NCBI GenBank assembly: GCA_029582155.1
Contig: CM055911.1
Span: 25,681,590 to 25,745,589 of the forward strand
Length of the DNA stretch: 64,000 nt
Reading direction: 5' to 3'
From: Panopea generosa
Taxonomy: Eukaryota; Mollusca; Bivalvia; Adapedonta; Hiatellidae
A program made the translations under genes and the position numbers. Positions 48,246 to 58,329 of the stretch are shown here, piece by piece. A model generated the notes under the pieces. The model was not told where the DNA came from. It saw nothing but the letters and a program-made list of their open reading frames with translations, and searched no databases. Every line of letters starts with the position of its first letter. Positions within the stretch are counted from its first letter, which is position 1.

Positions 48246-51200
48246 CGCCACCACCACTACTACTACTACTACAACTATTACTTCTACCACTAATAATGAT
48301 ACAGAACAGAGAAACCCTATCAACAAACAGCCACCATTTAATCAAACATTTCTGATACAAAATATCAAGGACTTCTGTGTACGAATGACTGAATTAAACT
48401 GATTACATAAATAGACAAGGAGTGTCGACCATAGGAGCCAAGTTGGTTGTATGTCACCATGTAAGACATTGCTACTGCCTTGCAGTCTTATGCAACATAC
48501 AACAAGTTTATTAAGATTACAAATATAAAGTATGTCATACAAGCACAGTGCGTGTAACATTTCATTACCTGCTTAATTATATCACATATTAATAATCGTT
48601 TTTTATATTACGGACAAGAAGACGAAAAAAACAATATAAAGTGAAAATGCTCAGTTTACGCAATTGTTTTATTACAGATTTTAAGTAACTTAGGTTAAAT
48701 ATGTCCATTTGGTCATGGACGAGTATGTAAACCAGTCCGATCTGACTGCCGATGCTTGAGTTACTTGCCCTTCAATCATCATATACAATATATATCGCTT
48801 TGTAACCAGTCTACGCATTCTATCGAAGACAATACAAAGGTGGAATAGTCTATCCCGGAACCTGATATATCCCAAATCAGGTCTATTAACCACCAATGGA
48901 AAAAAACACAAGGAATTCTATGCCTGTCCCACAATTCATAGCAATTGAACGCTTACAGAACTATGACGTCATTCAAACTTTCCCTGAAGCAACTGACCAA
49001 TCAGCATTCTCGTATTCTGGTATTTAACGGACTCAATCATGAGAGCTGTGTTCGTTCTACAGATTTAAGGTGGAAAGAGAGATAATATAAGAACCATGTG
49101 AACCCGTAAATAGTCTGTAGAACTAACCCGGTTCTCCCGATTGGGTCCGTTCAATAGCAATTGTTACGAGCACACTGATTGGTCAATTGCTTCAGGGAAA
49201 GTTCACACCATGTTATTTAATTAGCCAAAATTGTATTTATTGCTTGTATTTATTGGTTTAAATGAACGACAGTAACTTATATCATTAAAAGGAAAAATGT
49301 ATTCAGTTACCTATTGTAATTAGTTTTATTTTATACATATTGCAGGAAACTTGCCCTGACTGTCATATTGACACGTGCGGGACTAGGGCTGGACATTGTG
49401 AAGCTGAAGAAACTGTCGTGGGCGGTACTCAGGCTGGCGTTCATTCCGAGCACGGCCGAGATTGTCACGGTCGGGGTCGTATCGCATCTTTTGTTAGGGT
49501 TCCCCTGGAAATGGAGTCTAATGCTGGGGTCAGTTAATATTAAGAACAAACCCCTTTACTGTTTAAAACAGTTTAAACATATTTTATTGCCATAAATATA
49601 CAATTGGGTCGGGTTACAAGTTCTTACAACGTCAGTTACGACCCTTCCCTATACACAATATTACATAAATTAATGCATGGCTAAAATGTTATTGGAAAGT
49701 TATACTTTTATAAACAGTGCTTAAGCGAAAACAAATATATTCTCTGAATAGTATACAATATACATGTAAACACTGGGAAGAATAAGTAAAGTGCGAAATG
49801 CTTAGTACACTGATCAAACAGAGGATCAACAGTAATTTGAAAAGATAATAGTGGGAAGATAGAAGAGAAGATATATATACGTGTACATGATAACCACACA
49901 CCTTTGCTCTGGGATGTAACATTAATCATTAGGCGGTATATGTGGTCGAAAGTGTCCACTCTCTTTAATAAACTTATGAACGCATCTAATTAAATGTTCA
50001 TTATGTTCTTGCTTTAATTCGGTGTTTCCATACAAAATAATGTTTACATTAAGAGGGTGAAAGTTTCTTGTAGATTGTAAAAGTTGGACTCTTTGAGTTG
50101 TGAATATATTGCATGTTAGAGCTTTATTATTGTTTTTCTTTGTGTGTTTTTCTTCTTTTCAACAAATGTCGTAAAAGTAATAAGCTCGAACAGTTAATAT
50201 TTATTCAGACTGCGGTGTGCCCCATTAAGATTATTATATAGATAACTTAACTGTAACATGTGTCTGTACGGTTTGTAGAGAACTGTTTCACCCCGACACT
50301 TACAAACCTATAAAGGGGTGATTTTAAAATAAAATTTAATGGATCACTGTTTTAGAAATTGAAATTTAAAAAAAAAAAATAGTGTTTTTTGACCACTGAC
50401 CCCTTAAATTCAGACGATGTAAGGTTTTATCAAACTTTCGCTGCTATCACCCTCAATTGTTTGTTATGATGTCAGTTAATATGTGCCTTCATCTATGCTG
50501 TGGTACATTAGATAAACACAAACGACATGCTCTATTCATATATTACAAATATAATTTAGATAAATTTGTGTTGATTACTTATTGATAATTTTTCTCACAT
50601 ATAGGGTGAACGTAAGATAGAATTATTACAAGTGCGATATCGACATTACACAAACCGTGATCGTTGTCTATGAATATGGTAGAAATTATATGGATTTTTT
50701 ATACGCCATTTAATTTTTTTACCGGATTAGATGTTGCTTTACGTTCTCATTTCTGAATCGATTTTATTGGCTGAGAAAGAAGGACAACATCTGAGTAGAC
50801 TGTAGTTACATGGCAGTGAGATTTGAGCACGATACTTAGAGAAAAAGTTGAATGACGTAACAGTTTGGTATGTGTTATATTACCAAGAACTCAAGATATA
50901 GAATTTCCTACTTTTTCATGGGGTAGTGGGGGGGGGGGGGGGGGGGGGGGTGTTACAGACCTGGTTGAGATATATCAGGCACTGGAATAGATTACAGTGA
51001 AAATACTAGTAAATAAAACATGTACTTTATTACAACCGTACATATAATGGTAGTCCGTAATGTTAACATGACATTACAGGATAAGGAAACATAAGAACAG
51101 GGGAAAAACTTGTAACTTGTAAAAAAAATATCCGTGTATTAGTCGTTATCAGTGTTATAACATATTTGAGGAAATAAGAATGTGTTAACAGTGTATATTC

Positions 51201-54200
51201 ATTTAGGAATCATTTACAGTACTCCAAATTAACCCAGATTTGCATACACATGTACTACAATTATTAAAATAAAATCTAAACAAGCGAGCTTTTAAGATGT
51301 TTATTTATATTTTGCAGATGCATTATTGGCGCTTTATCTCCGGCTGTTACAGTACCCTCCCTCGTAAACCTTCAAGACCGTCGTTATGGAGTTGTCAAGG
51401 GTATTCCAACAATGTTACTTGCCGCAGGAGGACTCGACAACGTTCTCTGTGTCACAGGTTTCTCTGTGTTCATGGGTGTAATCTTCTCCGAGGGTAAGTA
51501 TGTCTCTTTTTTATTTAATTTTTTTTTTTTGGTGAATTATCATAGATTTCTTAGTGATTTTTTTTGAAAATATCATTTAAACTATAATCGGTATTACCAC
51601 TGCTTTTCAGTCATAAAAATATAAGAATGTTTTTCGTTTGCAGGCGACCTAGCCGTGACGATAATTAAGGGACCACTGGGCGTGCTGGTGGGCATAGTAT
51701 ACGGTTTTGTGATGGGCATCTTCCTGTGGTATATTCCTGCTAAGGACTGTGTAAGTACTTGCGCCATTACATTATCTCTGCCAATATCTCTAAGTTTGAC
51801 AAGTTATTTCAATATTAAACCTACACGTGATCATTCATATACCGGTCACAATTAAAACATGGCGATTATGACATAATAAACTCCAATTAAATCTGCGTTT
51901 AAGTTGCGATTTTTTTTAAACACACCTGTTTACTGACATTTACTTCCATGCAAAATAATCAAACAACTTGTAAGAACTTATTTCTATGTAATCTATGCAA
52001 AAAAAAAAATTTGACTTTTCATACATTTCTTTAGGCGAACAAAACGTTTTACCAAGCCATGCTGCTGTTCGGATCCGGCATGATTGCCATATTTGGAAGT
52101 TCAGAGGTCGGCCTGTCCGGCGCCGGGCCTCTCGGCTGTCTGACAACGGCAACAGTTGCAGCGTACAAATGGCGGCAAAGACGCCTGCCTGGAGAAACGG
52201 TAATTAAATAATAAATGAGAACACGTTTAATTAATGATGCAAATTCAATAGTAAATACAGAAATTGTTTAATCTATTTGAACGCACCCTAGCTTCAAACC
52301 TACGTTAAAGTCCTTTTTATCAATATAAAATTTCAAATCAATGAATTTTATAGAAATAAATCACTTGAACATACTCCATAAAATATAACCATTTGCTATA
52401 CATTTTGAACCCATATCTATCAACTTGACAAACCTGCTTTTGACAAATGCTGTGTAGATAGACACCGGCTATGTGCCCGATCGGCGTGATTATTAATTAT
52501 TTGACACTCCGCCATAAAGGGCTTGTTTCTTTTAATTAACTCAGTTTCAATAAATATTAATAGACCGTTATAAGGCCATTAATCTATGGATTCTTCACAT
52601 ACTGTAATTCTTAAATAATAGCATATATTTGTAATTTTGTTACCGTTATATACATACAAACGTTTAAATCGGACGGTTTAGAAAGTTTTCCATTTTGTTG
52701 ATTATTTCTAGGACGAACTTGCTGGAGTTATGGCCCTTGCCTGGTTAATTGTCCAACATTTTCTGTTTGGTCTCATTGGCGCCGCTGTCACTCTCAGTAA
52801 AATTCAGTCAAGCACTGCAGGTAATGAAAACTTTCAGTTTCTCCGGCTATTTTTTTTCAAAATGTGTAAGACCATTTTCATGTATAATCGTCCATTTAAA
52901 GAAGAGTATTGCCCATTTCCAAAATGAATAAAAAGACATTATGTTTTCTGTGTTGTTTTTTTTTGTTGTTTTTTTTGTTTTTTTGTAATTTCCTATTTGG
53001 ATCATTGTGATGTTATATAAATTTCGATAAAAACTTTCGATATTCAGTTGGGCAACTCTTCAATATTGAAAGCTGAGAATGCCAATGCTAGTTTCATTGC
53101 GAATAACGAATAGCAATTGAGCGTCAGAAAACTCTCTAATTTATATGTTTGCTTTTACATTTTATGCCATTTTGAAGATCGAACCCAAACCCTCTGGGGC
53201 GTCAGCGCCTAGCACATTAATGACGACGTCTCTACCGACTACGTCACTGCAACAACGTAAAAAACGTTGCACAAACAGTGCTTATATTGGCGTCGTTATA
53301 GGAATAATACAAAATATATTACAGTTTAGTTATTGTTTTTCATAACCAGGTCTTGCTATTGCGACATTAGCGATTGGGTTGGCAGTGCGCAGTGTCTTTT
53401 CTTTCACAGTCACATTTGGCACAGGATTCAACCTTAAGGAACGAATATTCATTGTCATGACCTGGTTATCAAAGGCCACAGTACAGGTAAGACAAACATT
53501 TAGTATACCAGTTTCGTAATATCTTTCTGTTTGAAGCCGGTGCTTGCAAAATACATAACCTCCCATCTACAATATACTCTGGTGTTATCAGACATTGCCA
53601 TCTTCATTTAAACTTATCCAGTCTGTTGAGAAACAAGTATGACACAGACTCGAATATATTTTTTTTTCTGTGTGGCCTAGTAGTAAAACACCGTACCAAG
53701 GATCATATAGTAATGAGCTAATTAAAACTTTTTTATTTTACATCGATTGTAAAAAAAAACAAGTCTATACAACTTAGACAAATCACGTTCCAAGTCTTCC
53801 TGGGTAGAACCAGTACTAAACATATGCTGATGAAGTGTCTTGCTTAAGGACACAACACGTGGCCGTGGCGGAGGATCGTACCCATGTTTGCCCGATACTG
53901 TCTTAAATGCTGTACCACTGGACCAGTGCTCAACAAAAGTAAACGCACCCCCCCCCCCCCCCACACACACACACACACGCACACACGCCCCCATCCATTT
54001 CTCCACCACAGCAATGAATATGTGTTCTAAAGACACATGTATCAACAAATCAAGTTTGATTTAAATATGTATGTGTAAAAAATCTTACATATATATCTAA
54101 ACAGTGCTTCACACATTTCCGATAGATATACAGTGTTGAGCGTGTGGTCCAGTGGTAGAGTATTAACCACTAGATCGGATCAACCCTGTCTTAAGCAGCC

Positions 54201-57200
54201 AGTCAAGGGACGAAGCAAAATTGGCCTTTTAAGATAGGTTGTTGCTTAAAACAAGTGAATTTGCACTGATAGCATAAAATGAGATATAGCAAATATGGCT
54301 GCTTAAGACAAATGACTGCTTAATAGAGGTGACCGCTTACACCGGTTTGACTTTACAACAAACTGCACATGAATACACAATTTTCAAGACAAATTATTTT
54401 AAAATCTGATAGCCTCGTCTACTGTGAAAGCTCGTGATACATCCTCCATACACACCGTAATCTCTCAATTCCTTTTTTCTGCCAATATTAATAATAATGG
54501 GTGCTATATATAACAACATACTGTGTGTTTTAAAATGAAGTCAATCTATATTAAGCACTTTCTATATTTATATATATATTCATTAAAACAATATTTAATA
54601 GTGAAACCTGTATAAGCGGTCATCTCTATTAAGCAGCCACTTGTCTTAAGCAGTCACATTTGCTATTTCTAATTTCTATGTGACCATTATCAAGAAATGG
54701 TCATTTTTGCTCCTTCCCTTGACTGGCTGCTTAAGACAGGTTTGACTGTAAATCTAAGCTTCTAAAACAAATACCGCGTTAACACTATTTGTAACCGTGG
54801 CCGTGTTATTGTCTTCCCTAGTTTACATCGTTTACACGCTCAAAAACATTACACTTTTCTAAATATGGTTATTTTTTCCGGACAAAACCTTCAGTGTCAG
54901 TAAAGTAAACAGACAATAATAAATGAGAAAAGTGGGCTAGTCAGAACCCATATGTATAAGCAGTCGTCAGTATAAACTATAAACTTACATGACGTGGACG
55001 GATTTCACAAAATAAAGCTTACATTACAAATCGTCGTAAAGGTAAATGTTACTTATTTATTGTGACATTGGTTAAAACACGCTTCGTTTCAATTTTTAAG
55101 TAACGTTTTCCTTCTGTTAAGTCGATAATTGCGAGTTTTCAGATAACCAGACATTGAAAATGACAAAAAAAATGAAATATGGGGAAAAACTTTTCTCTGA
55201 CTCCCGTCACTTCACCGTAATCTGATTTGATACCACGATTTCGCTTAGAAAACATGCAGTGCATAATGTTCGAAGAAAGACAACTGTGTTTAATATTACA
55301 ACAAAATATGCAAAGAGTTATTTCCCTTGAAGCGTAGTTTTATTCGCAACATTAAAAAAAATGAAATTCATAAAAATGTTAACATAATTATTATATCATT
55401 GTAAGATTATAACGCATTTTCTATGTTTAATAGATTTATTATTTTTACAATGTATATTTTCGTACGTTGCAGGCTGCAATCGGCGGACTGGCTCTCGACA
55501 AGGTCATGGAGTCGGACACTCCTGACGAAGACGATCTCAAACTTGCCACCGACATCTTGACAATATCCGTACTCGCCATTGTTATATGTGCACCGGTAGG
55601 AGCCACCCTAATGGCTGTGCTCGGACCCAAATTTCTTGCAAAGGGTAAGTTGTTTTTTTAAACTTGAAAACACAAGAAAATAGTATTAAACAGCAGACCT
55701 ACGTAAATCGATGGCCGTATCTAATATTGAGAGAACATGTGACCAGTCTGCACTTTTGCCTTTAATTGTATTTGCACACTAACTAATGAAATATGTGTTT
55801 ATGTGCCAATAAAATGTGTCCGCCCCCGTTCATTGGTTTCCGTTGAATAACTTTGAAAGGTTCTACGTTATTAAGTGTGTGAATAATTATACAATGCAGA
55901 TCACTTCCGCTATATGTCGACGTCTGTCAAATCTTACAGGAGTTATTCACATTTATATAGCACCGACACGGAGGTAAGTTATTTGCTGAATCCCTTAGTT
56001 AGCGTTGATAAACGGAATAGCAGGTCATCCCACATGTACATTATTCATTGCTTCGTAACGTCAATCTCGTTAATGATCATGACGTGTTTTAACCAAACGC
56101 ATTCGTAACTCCTCGGGCATTATTTCCCCAACTTGAATAAAGCAATGTGTGAGTGCTTTTGAAATAACGGATAATCGAACCGAAGAACTACTGAGTTCGT
56201 ATTCACCAATAATTCTTTGGAATATTCTTAGACTTGAGCTTGAAAAAACAAATTTCAGATAAGTTAGTTTTAACAATGACAGATATAATGATTGTAAGAG
56301 TTCATTTGAATATATATCAGGTGTCCCTACATGTGTGCAATTTTGGCCTGAATAAAAATGGTCACTTAGTGTGTGTTTTCAAAATTCATACCAAGAGTGC
56401 AATATTCCGCTAAAGAATGGACGGTGAATACCATCCCTGGTTTTAGAGCAATCACACTAACCACTAGACTACCAATACTCATTCTGAAACAAAAACGAAA
56501 AATTTAAAATGTTGATCATGCCGCTTGTATTAATAATTTACTACGATTGTACTCCAGGTGACGAGGAAGAGGCGGCGATAATGATTGTGACTGATGGTAA
56601 ATTAGACAAAGTGGCGCCGGCTGAACTAACAGAATCATCACCGTCATCTAACACTGGTACAATCATATAAATTAAATCATCATTGTTTCATAGCTTTGTC
56701 ATGGCTTAGTGGTCTACTTGCCAAGGCGCTAAGAAGCAATAAACTCTCACCACTGCGGTGGTGGGTTCGACACCAGTTTGGTCCATATATTGTTAGTGAA
56801 GACGTTTGACAGTAACATGCAGAATGACGCTGAGTCTACTCTTTTCTTCTTCTCCTTCTTCTTCTTCTTCTTCTTCTTCTTCTTCTTCTTCTTCATGTTT
56901 TCATAACTCGGCCATGCTTGACAATTATTATCATGTATGCGCTTGCAAATTTAAAATATATCTAAAAGATATTAATATTTATACATAGTTAAAAAGTAAA
57001 TTACTGTAAAAAGTTTGTAAAAGTATGCATATGTATGAAGTGTACCGTCATCAGTTATGACTAAATGTTGCATAAAATCTTTTCACTTGTTCCATAGTAT
57101 ATGTACTAAACGGAACAGCTAACCAATCACTTTTGTATTTCCAGTAACTTTGTCAAAATATGGAATAAAGTTTCTAAAACTTGTATAACATGAACAGACA

Positions 57201-58105
57201 AATATATATTGATTTTACATAGTCTTACATAGTCTTTAAGAAGATAAATAAAATGTCAGTACTTTATAAGAAATAAATAAAATGTCAGGAAAATAAAATT
57301 TCAGGTGGAGGGTTAGCTGTTCCGTTCAGTATCTATTAAATAAACTACTACCATTTGTTTTGTGAATAAAATAGTGTTATCTCTCATAAAAATATTCAAA
57401 GAGATAAAAGAACAATTTTGCAATGTGAATTTGATAGAAGCCGAATTATTATTATTATTATAAACAAAATATATTCAAATTTACATTTTTTTTTATTTTC
57501 TTAACCTCGTTGAGTAAAATAGTATCATTACTGAATACAAGTTTCGTTTAACACTTGCAGAAATGAGTAACGGAACCTACAAATCCGAGTTATCCATGAA
57601 CTTGTCGACTCCTTATCAAAATGGAACGGCAGTACACTTAGTAAATCAGGAGGAAACAAACAGGGAACCAGACGGTGTCGTTAACCCAGCCTTCGATAAC
57701 TCGGAACCAGCAATTAAAGAGTCCGGATCTGAAACGAAAGTCGAAAACCAACCAGACGTCAAGAGTGAAGAAACTGACAAAGAAGATACAACTACTAATG
57801 CAGACGAAGAAGAAGTGAAAACTGAACAAGATACAAATCAAACTACACAAAACATGAATGAGGGAGAAACATCCTCACAAAATAAAAACACACTTGAAAG
57901 CATATCTGATTCACCTAACAGTGCAAACAACGATCTCGAACTTTCTGTTAACTCTACAAACAGCCAAAACGATACTGTCGCGGATGGCAAATACAAGACG
58001 ATTGTGGAGGTAATGAACACAAAGAACACAGAAAATAGTACACAAAATACTAGTAAATCGGAGGCAGAACAAGAGTATGCAAACCTGAATAACAATGCAT
58101 CATAA
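45430..58105 (+). CDS. SLC9B-like: Na+/H+ antiporter of the NHA (SLC9B) family
   Basis: Eleven coding exons join with matching phases into 736 residues: 45430-45856, 47476-47566, 49346-49528, 51318-51493, 51644-51750, 52035-52199, 52712-52820, 53350-53486, 55473-55644, 56558-56656, 57561-58105. Family signatures are LPGGN, LLGMLIVGVMLRNIPVIS, LTRAGLGLD, LSPAVTVPS, NLKERIFI and KATVQAAIG. These proteins are CPA2 membrane antiporters exchanging Na+ or Li+ for H+ at plasma, organelle or epithelial membranes. Arg433 and Lys461 match the conserved core basic residues, but the ion-site pair is Asp274-Asn275 where mammalian NHA2 has Asp278-Asp279. The cytosolic N-terminus (about 70 residues) has a Cys cluster. 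The hydrophilic Glu/Asn/Thr tail (about 557-736) makes it some 200 residues longer than human NHA2. The start ATG has a good context (GACCATGA) and follows an acceptor at 45423, so a 5' untranslated exon is likely. Confidence 0.93.
46005..46184. mobile_element. Tc1/mariner-pogo type MITE
   Basis: Ends CAGTAGAACTTCG and, inverted, CAGTAAAACTTCG, with TA on both sides; 180 bp. The inner inverted phrase GGCTTGAAC also recurs. It is a different family from the CAGTCAAACCTGT elements. It lies in NHA intron 1. Confidence 0.85.
47476..47566 (+). CDS. NHA exon 2
   Basis: Residues 143-172 with shared codons at both ends. Acceptor TTTGCAG and donor GTAATG. Encodes MLIVGVMLRNIPVIS and a segment ending KWSGSL, a hallmark stretch of the family. 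Confidence 0.9.
47770..48300. repeat. long imperfect (ACT)n/(GCT)n trinucleotide tract
   Basis: About 530 bp made mostly of TAC/ACT units with GCT-rich blocks and a few interruptions, inside NHA intron 2. It generates poly-Leu, poly-Tyr and poly-Val frames that are not genes. Confidence 0.95.
48970..49212. mobile_element. foldback MITE in NHA intron 2
   Basis: AACTTTCCCTGAAGCAACTG then ACCAATCAG on the left pairs with CTGATTGGTCAATTGCTTCA then GGGAAAGTT on the right. The inner arms GGACTCAATC and GATTGGGTCC also pair. The 240-bp hairpin has no coding capacity. Confidence 0.8.
49346..49528 (+). CDS. NHA exon 3
   Basis: Residues 173-233. Acceptor ATTGCAG and donor GTCAGT. Encodes LALTVILTRAGLGLD, then LKKLSWAVLRLAFIPSTAEI and a helix ending FPWKWSLMLG. 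Confidence 0.92.
50928..50950 (+). repeat. G23 homopolymer
   Basis: An uninterrupted run of 23 G in NHA intron 3. A run this long is often an assembly uncertainty and can form a quadruplex. Confidence 0.9.
51318..51493 (+). CDS. NHA exon 4 with ion-site motif
   Basis: Residues 234-292. Acceptor TTTGCAG and donor GTAAGT. Contains LSPAVTVPSLVNLQ, then PTMLLAAGGLDNVLCVTGF. Codons GAC AAC at 51436-51441 give Asp274-Asn275 at the position of the family's double aspartate. Confidence 0.93.
51644..51750 (+). CDS. NHA exon 5
   Basis: Residues 293-328. Acceptor GTTTGCAG and donor GTAAGT, ending in phase 0. Encodes LAVTIIKGPLGVLVGIVYGF and a helix to WYIPAKDC. Confidence 0.92.
52035..52199 (+). CDS. 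NHA exon 6
   Basis: Residues 329-383, phase 0 on both sides. Acceptor TCTTTAG and donor GTAATT. Encodes AMLLFGSGMIAIFGSSEVGL then GAGPLGCLTTATVAAYKWR. Confidence 0.92.
52712..52820 (+). CDS. NHA exon 7
   Basis: Residues 384-419 plus one base. Acceptor TTTCTAG and donor GTAATG. Encodes ALAWLIVQHFLFGLIGAAV, matching the family's conserved FGLIGA helix. Confidence 0.92.
53350..53486 (+). CDS. NHA exon 8
   Basis: Residues 420-465. Acceptor TAACCAG and donor GTAAGA. Contains Arg433 (AVRSVFSF) and Lys461 (WLSKATVQ), at the places of the conserved basic residues of mammalian NHA2. The usual Pro before that Lys is Ser here. Confidence 0.92.
53690..53936 (-). mobile_element. tRNA-headed SINE, inverted
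   Basis: Read on the minus strand it starts GAGCACTGGTCCAGTGGTAC, continues through GGGTACGATCCTCC and ends with TTAAGCAAGACACTTC and GGTTCTACCCAGGAAGAC. Next to its head lies C12 then (CA)n at 53948-53990. It lies in NHA intron 8. Confidence 0.75.
54137..54177 (+). mobile_element. tRNA-like SINE head, broken
   Basis: GCGTGTGGTCCAGTGGTAGA is a good A box. The sequence stops at ACTAGATCGG where a MITE (54178) begins, so the B box is missing. Confidence 0.65.
54178..54353 (+). mobile_element. pogo/Tigger-like MITE, copy D
   Basis: TCAACCCTGTCTTAAGCAGC at the left and CACCGGTTTGACTTTA at the right. Same family as 1667-1838; both ends have mutations. Confidence 0.75.
54599..54748 (-). mobile_element. 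pogo/Tigger-like MITE, copy E
   Basis: AGTGAAACCTGTATAAGCGG at the left and GCTTAAGACAGGTTTGACTG then TA at the right. It is inverted relative to copy D, 245 bp away, so the two could pair in the NHA pre-mRNA. Confidence 0.8.
55473..55644 (+). CDS. NHA exon 9
   Basis: Residues 466-522 plus one base. Acceptor CGTTGCAG and donor GTAAGT. Encodes AAIGGLALDKVMESD, then the last helices (ILTISVLAIVICAPVGATLM) to LGPKFLAK. Confidence 0.92.
55900..55973 (+). CDS. candidate cassette exon of the NHA gene
   Basis: Acceptor ACAATGCAG and strong donor GAG|GTAAGT enclose 74 nt. Exon 9 leaves one base, so the exon would read DHFRYMSTSVKSYRSYSH then LYSTDTE with no stop. It ends in phase 0, so exon 10 would then be read in another frame, VTRKRRR and stop. 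That makes a short basic C-terminus in place of the acidic tail. Coding-like content and paired splice sites support it; there is no transcript evidence. Confidence 0.45.
56558..56656 (+). CDS. NHA exon 10
   Basis: Residues 523-555, phase 1 on both sides. Acceptor GTACTCCAG and donor GTACAA. Encodes GDEEEAAIMIVTDGKLD and a Ser-rich end. The donor is weaker than the others. If it is skipped, the frame adds GTII and stops at 56671. Confidence 0.8.
56700..56790 (+). mobile_element. tRNA-Leu-like SINE head
   Basis: GGCTTAGTGGTCTACTTGCC, AAGGCGCTAAG and the B box GGTGGGTTCGACACCAG are recognisable. Stem pairing is incomplete, so I do not call a tRNA. A (CTT)n tract follows at 56841-56894. Confidence 0.6.
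57561..58105 (+). CDS. NHA exon 11: long acidic tail
   Basis: Residues 556-736. Acceptor CACTTGCAG; G plus AA completes Glu556, then Met557. The tail is rich in Glu, Asp, Asn, Thr and Ser and has no hydrophobic segment. It includes VVNPAFDNSEP, an NPxF-like site, and several acidic Ser/Thr stretches that could be kinase sites. Stop TAA is at 58103-58105. Confidence 0.88.
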
Positions 58106-58231
58106 AAAAGTTTTTTATTCATCATATTTTGTTAAATGTTGAGGTGAAAATTCATCAAACTTGTGAGTCGAAATCTGGGACTTGGACACAAAATCGCATT
58201 TTTGCCTAGATTCTAAGTTACATGTAAAGTA

Positions 58232-58237
58232 ATTAAA
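58232..58237 (+). terminator. possible polyadenylation signal of NHA gene
   Basis: ATTAAA, a common variant of AATAAA, 127 bp after the stop codon. No better signal lies closer. Confidence 0.35.
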
Positions 58238-58329
58238 GAATCTTACAGTTGCGTATCTATGGTAACATTTTAAATTTGGTTTGACAACTTTGTCTGATAT
58301 ACACACTTTGTCTGATAACACTCGTCGCT

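Noticed and set aside
47838-48355. poly-Leu and poly-Val frames
   Set aside because: They arise from trinucleotide repeats in NHA intron 2.
53145-53345. 66-codon frame before NHA exon 8
   Set aside because: It lies in an intron, includes the exon 8 acceptor region in a different frame, and has no splice support.
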